From positions 1 to 64,000 of the forward strand of contig JAJXYO010000037.1 in the NCBI GenBank assembly GCA_021780495.1: a stretch of 64,000 bases of DNA, read 5' to 3'. The position numbers were made by a program, and so were the translations under genes. This DNA is from Deltaproteobacteria bacterium. Lineage in GTDB: Bacteria; Desulfobacterota; Desulfuromonadia; Geobacterales; Pseudopelobacteraceae. Every line of letters begins with the position of its first letter. The first letter of the stretch is position 1. The notes beneath the pieces are model-generated. The model made no database searches and was not told where the DNA came from. It worked only from the letters and a program-made list of their open reading frames with translations. Shown here in pieces: positions 59,096-64,000 of the stretch.

Positions 59096-60405
59096 TTGAT
59101 GGTTTCCTTGAGTGTACCGGTCAGTGAAAAACTTACCGTGCCATCGGGACGGCTCTTGATCTCACCAACTTCAATGGCCGACATCATACCTGCCAGCGCG
59201 GCCTGGAATTCGTTGACGGCCTGGGCCGAGCGGGCATCGCCTTTGACCCGCAGGCTGTGCCCGTCCACCTCTGCTTCATACAGGCCGTTGATGGTTGTCC
59301 CTTTTGCCTCGGCCAGTTTTTTGAGGACATCCAGGACACGACTGGAACTCTCGGCGCCGGACAGTTTCTTGAGTTCTCCCTTGACCTCGTCCAGTTCATC
59401 CACGGCCTTGCGACGATTCGGAAATATCTCATGGTACAGGGATGAGATCGAGCCGTTGAGTGACGCGACATCGGCCCTGGCAGCCCGGTACTGCAAGCCT
59501 TTGTACACAAACAGCAGCACCACGACAACCATCAGCAGTATCACGGTCAGGATCATTTTTTTGCGCAGTTTCACGTTACCCGCTGTCCAGGCCAGATCTC
59601 CGCGCCTAAAATCCGGAAGATCACCGGCGTGGCAGGCGCGCGCCACGGCATACAGTCCGGCCAGCTGCTGGAAGGACGCCTCGGTTCTGAACGTCTGTAC
59701 CTGATCGTCCGGCAGTTCCAATTGTTGCACCGTCAGCGGAAGACCATCCAGGGTGGCTAACTGCTCTGCCTGCTCACCAAAGACCAGCAGGAGCGGCGGC
59801 AGACCTCCAGCGGACAGTTCCAGAGCGGCAATGGTCGCGGCCAGCTGTTTGTGCCGATCGGCACCATCCAGCGCCCGCAGGTAGGAAAGCCGACCTGCCG
59901 AGATGACCGCCACGGCCGTACCATCACTCACGACACAGTCAGAGGGGATGCCCGGCAGATGCGGCCAGCCAAAAACAGCCGCGCTGACAATCTGTGGCTC
60001 GCACCCCGCTCGCCGGAACAGATCAATTACCGCGGCTATTTCAGTCCGTTTGGCCCACAGCGCCAGAAACCTTCCGGTGCTTATCGAAAGTACATCAAAG
60101 ACCGCCTCTTCAGCAGACAATGCAATTTCACCCTGCAGATGGGCCGACAGGACGTCACGCACCTTGCGCAGGTCCGTCAACGGCAATTCTATGGCACGCT
60201 GCGCGAACAACGACGGTGAAAGGCACACGACGACGCGAGGTGAACCGCTGATGCCGGAGGCTACCTGCACTGCAACCGCGGACAGATCCGTAGTCGCGTC
60301 AAGCTGAAACGAGGCCGCTCCGCCCAGGGTGACAGACCGCCCTGAAAGAGTGAAACGAGCAGCCGCAACGGTGTCCTCATCGATCTGTAGTATCAGGTAG
60401 TCCAT
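59092..60405 (-). CDS. gspL: Type II secretion system protein GspL (PilM/PilN-like fusion)
   Basis: A 437-residue bitopic protein. The N-terminal cytosolic actin-like domain (about 1-270) has FTLSGRSVTLGG and VVCLSPSLFAQRAIELPL. A membrane helix (ILTVILLMVVVVLLFVY, near 283-300) precedes a periplasmic coiled coil and a ferredoxin-like domain near 360-430. In T2SS it recruits the GspE ATPase. GGGAGA lies upstream of the ATG. Confidence 0.88.
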   Translation of the reverse strand: MDYLILQIDEDTVAAARFTLSGRSVTLGGAASFQLDATTDLSAVAVQVASGISGSPRVVVCLSPSLFAQRAIELPLTDLRKVRDVLSAHLQGEIALSAEEAVFDVLSISTGRFLALWAKRTEIAAVIDLFRRAGCEPQIVSAAVFGWPHLPGIPSDCVVSDGTAVAVISAGRLSYLRALDGADRHKQLAATIAALELSAGGLPPLLLVFGEQAEQLATLDGLPLTVQQLELPDDQVQTFRTEASFQQLAGLYAVARACHAGDLPDFRRGDLAWTAGNVKLRKKMILTVILLMVVVVLLFVYKGLQYRAARADVASLNGSISSLYHEIFPNRRKAVDELDEVKGELKKLSGAESSSRVLDVLKKLAEAKGTTINGLYEAEVDGHSLRVKGDARSAQAVNEFQAALAGMMSAIEVGEIKSRPDGTVSFSLTGTLKETIK

Positions 60406-60426
60406 AGTTCTCCCACGTTCATGCGA

Positions 60427-61353
60427 TCAATATTCCTGCCACGATAGCACCTCCGGCGAACCACCGGACACCCGCAACACCGCCTCTACCGTCCGGGCTG
60501 TCTCTCTCACCTGGGCGACCGAGGTAATTCTGAACAGTTTGCCCTGTACGCTTGCTTTACCAGCAAGATTACTCGCAATGGTGTCACCACCAGATATCCG
60601 CGACAAATCTCCCAGAAAATTGAAGGGTTTCAGGCGACGCTCTTCCAGGATGCGTTCCGCCATACGGTCATCAATACCATCGTCCAGCGCCATGAGAACT
60701 TCCTTCGGAGCGGTGTTGATGTTTACCGGCGATTCGGGCGCCCCGGGCTGTTCGGCATACACGGTTACAAAGGGTCGTAATGCAGCGATGTACTCAGGCG
60801 TAAAGCCCCTGACCAGCGACAACTCGGCTAGTGTCTCCAGCTTGGCGTTGCGGGCGGCATAGGGTGGCTTCAGGGTCTGGTAATAAGAGGACTCCGCCCC
60901 GTTGGTACGGGGCGAATCATCACTGTCTATCCAGTCCGCCAGGGCATTCCAGCAATCTTCCGGGATGTTCAGCCGCCGGCCGAGCCGCTTCAAAGCCGCC
61001 AGGGTATTCGGCTCAAAATATCCGTTGGGTTGTACCAGATCGTTTAAACAGAGCTTGCCGCTCTCCTCTGTAATAGTAATTACCATGGTGCCGGTCTCGT
61101 CATCAAGCTTGATCGGTGCGGCCCACACATCGGACAGAGAGGTATAATTTTTCCCCTGCAGGCCCAGCTGCAGCAGCTTCGTTCCACCGGTTACGCCCGA
61201 CTCCGCCAGCAACGAGGCTTGCTGACCATCGCGGTAGCCCCGGCTTATGGATACGTCTACAGACACCTGATGAATCATCTCCACCAGTACCGCCACCATC
61301 AGGGCGGTGACAATCAGTGTCAGGACCAGGGCAAAGCCCTTCTCGCACCTCAC
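60427..61353 (-). CDS. gspK: Type II secretion minor pseudopilin GspK
   Basis: A 308-residue pseudopilin at the tip of the T2SS pseudopilus. The prepilin signal is short, MRCEKG before FALVLTLIVTALMVAVLVEM. There is Leu rather than Glu at mature position 5, as is typical of GspK. The large globular domain has NINTAPKEVLMAL, two helix-hairpin-helix-like parts, and acidic calcium-site residues such as DWIDSDDSPR. The start overlaps gspJ by ATGA. Confidence 0.93.
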   Translation of the reverse strand: MRCEKGFALVLTLIVTALMVAVLVEMIHQVSVDVSISRGYRDGQQASLLAESGVTGGTKLLQLGLQGKNYTSLSDVWAAPIKLDDETGTMVITITEESGKLCLNDLVQPNGYFEPNTLAALKRLGRRLNIPEDCWNALADWIDSDDSPRTNGAESSYYQTLKPPYAARNAKLETLAELSLVRGFTPEYIAALRPFVTVYAEQPGAPESPVNINTAPKEVLMALDDGIDDRMAERILEERRLKPFNFLGDLSRISGGDTIASNLAGKASVQGKLFRITSVAQVRETARTVEAVLRVSGGSPEVLSWQEY

Positions 61354-61979
61354 AATCCAATGCTCTTTGAAGAAGGCGCCAAAGCAGAGTACTCAAGCAG
61401 CCGTCCATCTTCATCAACCTGCACAGTAATGCGCAGCATCTTCGGCAAAGCTCCGTTCAGAGCGGTATCCCAGCTCCTGACCCATTTCGAACCGTCATAA
61501 CATTCTACCAAAAAGCTGCTGATCCGCTCCATCTGCGGGTAGCCTTTGGCATCAGCGGATTCGAAAAAAACATCCTGCTCAAGCCTCGTCAGAATTTGCT
61601 GTTTATCCTTAGCAACCATACGATACTGCACATCGATGACACCTGATTCTTTACGGCCCAGGCTCGATGGTGGGGTCAGGGTTGTCATTTCCAGGTTTGA
61701 GGCCGGCTTGCCAAAGTTATCCCGATCTTCCACGACAAAACGTAAGCGTTTATCGTCACGATTGTAGAGAGCAGACGCGGTGGCAAATTCACGACTGATA
61801 AGGTCAAGCGTGCTGCCCAGCTCCCGCCGGGACTCCATCCCTTCGGAAGCACGCTCCCTGGCTCGCAGAACGGTAAAATAACTCCCGTAAATGGCAGCCG
61901 TGAGAATAGCCAGCAACACGACGGCAATCAAAATCTCGAGCAGCGTGAAACCCTTATTTCGGGACGTAGTAACTGACAA
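61350..61979 (-). CDS. gspJ: Type II secretion minor pseudopilin GspJ
   Basis: A 209-residue pseudopilin. The peptidase site KGFTLLEILIAVVLLAILTA (cleavage after Gly, Glu5 present) follows a short basic leader. The globular part has SLDLISREFATASALYN-type residues. I propose TTG 61979 as the start: GGAGG lies six bases upstream, inside the end of gspI. The ATG at 62003 would lengthen the leader and has no ribosome site. Confidence 0.9.
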   Translation of the reverse strand: MSVTTSRNKGFTLLEILIAVVLLAILTAAIYGSYFTVLRARERASEGMESRRELGSTLDLISREFATASALYNRDDKRLRFVVEDRDNFGKPASNLEMTTLTPPSSLGRKESGVIDVQYRMVAKDKQQILTRLEQDVFFESADAKGYPQMERISSFLVECYDGSKWVRSWDTALNGALPKMLRITVQVDEDGRLLEYSALAPSSKSIGL

Positions 61980-62298
61980 GCGCCACCTCCCGTTTATCAC
62001 CACTGCGCTTCACCCGGACCACCAACTTCTTCAAGGATGGATAGTCGGTTTCAAAGAGCTCAGCCCGCCAGCTTACATCAGGATGGAGAGGCGTGAAGGT
62101 GCCATCACTCTTTTGCGGCAGGCCGGTTTGCTGTTCAAGCTCGGTCAAGCGGTACCTGGCCAGAAGCGTCAGGGACGTGCTGTCACGCTCCGCTGCCAGT
62201 ATGCCCAGATGATAGTTTACCGAAGCCAGTACCGTCAGGACAACAGTCGCCATGATGGCCAATGCCACCATCACTTCCAGCAGGGTGAAGCCCCTCAC
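61954..62298 (-). CDS. gspI: Type II secretion minor pseudopilin GspI
   Basis: A 114-residue pseudopilin with the leader MRG and the mature start FTLLEVMVALAIMATVVLTV. The globular part (RYRLTELEQQTG) is typical of the short GspI proteins. It overlaps gspH by four bases and gspJ by about 26. Confidence 0.92.
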   Translation of the reverse strand: MRGFTLLEVMVALAIMATVVLTVLASVNYHLGILAAERDSTSLTLLARYRLTELEQQTGLPQKSDGTFTPLHPDVSWRAELFETDYPSLKKLVVRVKRSGDKREVALVSYYVPK

Positions 62299-62795
62299 AG
62301 CGCATCCTCCTGGTATCCTTCGTAGACCTTGACCTTGCCGCTGGCCGGGAATGCCATCACCGTCCAGAATTTGTCATCCTTAGAACGGAGATGAATGGCA
62401 ACGAAATCCCGCAGACCACCCGCCGCCGCATCCAAACGCACCTGGCCATCTTTGAGTTTGCCCATGCGCGGGATAACTACATCCGCAACGATGATTCCTT
62501 CCTTCAGCGGCCGTTGCCTGAGCAGCGGGTCACCCGGTTCCTTTTCACTGCCATCGGCCGCCGCTTCCATTACCGTGACACGATCGGTTCCCGGTTCTAT
62601 GTGCAGGTAGTAGGTTGTCCGGGCCGTGGCGGCACGGTCCTGCATATAGCGCATGGTCGAGGCCAAGGTCCGGGCCGATATCTTCAGGTTTTCACTGTCC
62701 GAAGACGGCAGGCGCGGGATGACCACCATCATCACCATGCCGATGATCGCCAGGACCACGGCAATTTCTATCAGGGTAAAACCACGTCTATTCAT
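62295..62795 (-). CDS. gspH: Type II secretion minor pseudopilin GspH
   Basis: A 166-residue pseudopilin with the leader MNRRG and the mature start FTLIEIAVVLAIIGMVMMVV. The GspH-like globular domain includes MRYMQDRAATARTTYYLHI. It begins three bases after the epimerase stop. The major pseudopilin GspG, the ATPase GspE, GspF, GspD and GspC are not in this window. Confidence 0.92.
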   Translation of the reverse strand: MNRRGFTLIEIAVVLAIIGMVMMVVIPRLPSSDSENLKISARTLASTMRYMQDRAATARTTYYLHIEPGTDRVTVMEAAADGSEKEPGDPLLRQRPLKEGIIVADVVIPRMGKLKDGQVRLDAAAGGLRDFVAIHLRSKDDKFWTVMAFPASGKVKVYEGYQEDAL

Positions 62796-62798
62796 GTT

Positions 62799-63839
62799 CT
62801 ACAGGAATTCCGACAGCTTCTCCCGCTCGTCTACCAGGTAGAATTCCAGGGTCTTGCGCAGGGCTTCATCGGCACTCGTCACCGGCACCCACCCCAGGCA
62901 CTCCTTGGCACGTTGCACGGACGGTACACGGGTCAGCATGTCCTGGTAGCCCTTGCCGTAGAAGGTGTCAGAGCTGATCTCCTCGATCACGCACTGCTCG
63001 GCCTTTTCCCGGTAGAGCGGGAACTCTGCCACCATGTCGCGCAGCTTGTGGGCCAGCTCCTTGACAGAGAGATCATTGGCCGGATTGCCGATATTAAAGA
63101 TTTTCCCGTCGGCACAGCCATTCTCATTGGCGATGATCTTCATCAGACAGTCGATGCCGTCCTCGATATAGGTAAAGGAGCGGCGCTGGTTGCCGCCATC
63201 CACCAGCTGAATCGGTTCACCGGCCAGGATGTCGTACAGAAACTGGGTCAAAACGCGTGAGCTGCCCTCTTTGGCGGTGTGAATACTGTCCAGCTTGGGG
63301 CCAATCCAGTTAAAGGGACGAAAGAGGGTGAATTTCAGACCTTCGTGATTGCCGTAGGCATAAATAACACGATCGAGCATCTGCTTGGCGCAGGAATAAA
63401 TCCAGCGTTCCTTGGCGATTGGCCCCAGCATGAGCGGTGAATCCTCTTCGTCAAACTCAGCATCGGGCGACATGCCGTAGACCTCTGAGGTGGACGGAAA
63501 GATGACCCGTTTCTTGTATTTGTGACAAAGGCGGATGATCTTGAGGTTCTCTTCAAAATCCAGCTCAAAGACCCGTAGCGGGTCCTTGACGTAGGTCACC
63601 GGTGTTGCGATAGCCACCAACGGCAATACAACATCACACTTCTTGATATTGTACTCGATCCATTCTTTGTTGATGGTGATATCACCTTCTAAAAAATGAA
63701 AGCGAGGATCACCCAACGAGCGCTCCAGCTTGTCGCAGGCCATGTCGAGTCCAAAGACTTCCCAGTCGGTGGTGGTGAGGATACGGTGGGTGAGAGCATT
63801 GCCGATAAAGCCGTTGACGCCGAGTATGAGTACTTTCAT
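62799..63839 (-). CDS. NAD-dependent epimerase/decarboxylase, ArnA C-terminal domain-like
   Basis: A 346-residue short-chain dehydrogenase. The NAD-binding GVNGFIGNALTHRIL lies at the N-terminus. Catalytic Ser/Thr (FPSTSEVYG, about 118), Tyr-xxx-Lys in YSCAKQ and RPFNWIGPKLDS follow, and an RRSFTYIEDGIDCL block. These match the UDP-glucuronate decarboxylase half of ArnA, used for 4-amino-4-deoxy-arabinose addition to lipid A. Here it is a separate protein, coupled by ATGA to the formyltransferase gene upstream. AGGAGA precedes the ATG at 63839. It lies directly before gspH. Confidence 0.92.
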   Translation of the reverse strand: MKVLILGVNGFIGNALTHRILTTTDWEVFGLDMACDKLERSLGDPRFHFLEGDITINKEWIEYNIKKCDVVLPLVAIATPVTYVKDPLRVFELDFEENLKIIRLCHKYKKRVIFPSTSEVYGMSPDAEFDEEDSPLMLGPIAKERWIYSCAKQMLDRVIYAYGNHEGLKFTLFRPFNWIGPKLDSIHTAKEGSSRVLTQFLYDILAGEPIQLVDGGNQRRSFTYIEDGIDCLMKIIANENGCADGKIFNIGNPANDLSVKELAHKLRDMVAEFPLYREKAEQCVIEEISSDTFYGKGYQDMLTRVPSVQRAKECLGWVPVTSADEALRKTLEFYLVDEREKLSEFL

Positions 63840-64000
63840 GAATTCTCCTGAAATAATGTGATAGGCATTGTATGGGTACTGATAAAATCTGCCGCGCTGC
63901 ACTCCTGTTCGCCTTCGACCTGTAACGACCGAATCTCCAGCAGTCCGTTGCCGGCACCGATCAGCAGCGGGGCGTGTGACACGATCAATCCCGGAGCAGC
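63836..64000 (-). CDS. Formyltransferase C-terminal end (ArnA/Fmt family), partial
   Basis: The last 54 residues of a protein that begins beyond the right edge. The frame reads AAPGLIVSHAPLLIGAGNGL then LEIRSLQVEGEQECSAADFI and ends in a stop overlapping the epimerase start. PG..V at its start and LLEIRSLQVEG fit the OB-fold C-terminal domain of methionyl-tRNA/ArnA formyltransferases. The link with the ArnA-like epimerase next door supports an ArnA formyltransferase half. I cannot see the catalytic domain. Confidence 0.68.
   Translation of the reverse strand, partial: AAPGLIVSHAPLLIGAGNGLLEIRSLQVEGEQECSAADFISTHTMPITLFQENS

Overview
The window looks like a chromosome segment of a GC-rich Gram-negative deltaproteobacterium of the Geobacter/Pelobacter/Trichlorobacter type (Geobacterales). 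This rests on gene content and is an inference: a GTP-type PEP carboxykinase, c-type cytochromes, a caa3-type oxidase operon, NadA, the Tol-Pal system, a type II secretion (Gsp) cluster, and many GC-rich palindromic repeats between genes. No 16S gene is present to settle the taxon.

Layout. 1-4.1 kb: the 5' end of a class C group II intron lying just past the nadA terminator, then nadA, a DUF2019 protein and a hybrid histidine kinase, all on the minus strand. 4.3-10 kb: tRNA-Pro(CGG), alpha-glucan phosphorylase and an orphan FliK/FlhB-tail pair. 10-12.6 kb: an ABC-F ATPase with a repeat inserted in its linker, and a macro-domain protein. 12.8-20.7 kb: an aerobic cytochrome oxidase operon (sco-coxA-[PAS-GGDEF-EAL-REC]-coxC-coxD-coxB-ctaB) with a c-di-GMP signalling gene inside it. 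20.9-24.5 kb: Fe-S and cysteine-rich proteins and molybdenum cofactor genes (mobB-moaA-MOSC).

24.6-34.7 kb is the main accessory region. It is a type I restriction-modification locus whose M and S genes are followed by a GHKL-ATPase/PD-(D/E)XK-nuclease fusion. Next comes a repeat-bearing intergenic stretch with an operator-like palindrome, then an AbiE-type toxin-antitoxin pair coupled by start/stop overlap to hsdR. This composite defence locus is the best candidate here for an undescribed arrangement.

34.9-43.6 kb: ftsK, a nitrilase-family amidase, tolQ-tolR-tolA-tolB-pal and small envelope genes. 43.9-52 kb: pckG, hypA, two lipoproteins (one a diheme cytochrome), a TatD hydrolase, a glycosyltransferase, a cardiolipin-synthase-like enzyme, a fumarylacetoacetase-family enzyme and phosphofructokinase. 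52-53.3 kb: a small AT-rich accessory patch (BrnT/BrnA toxin-antitoxin and a YcxB-like membrane protein). 53.5-57.7 kb: gpmI-rlmH-rsfS-nadD and a GspE-N-domain protein. 57.7-64 kb: gspN-M-L-K-J-I-H preceded by a split ArnA-like epimerase/decarboxylase and formyltransferase, the latter cut by the window edge.
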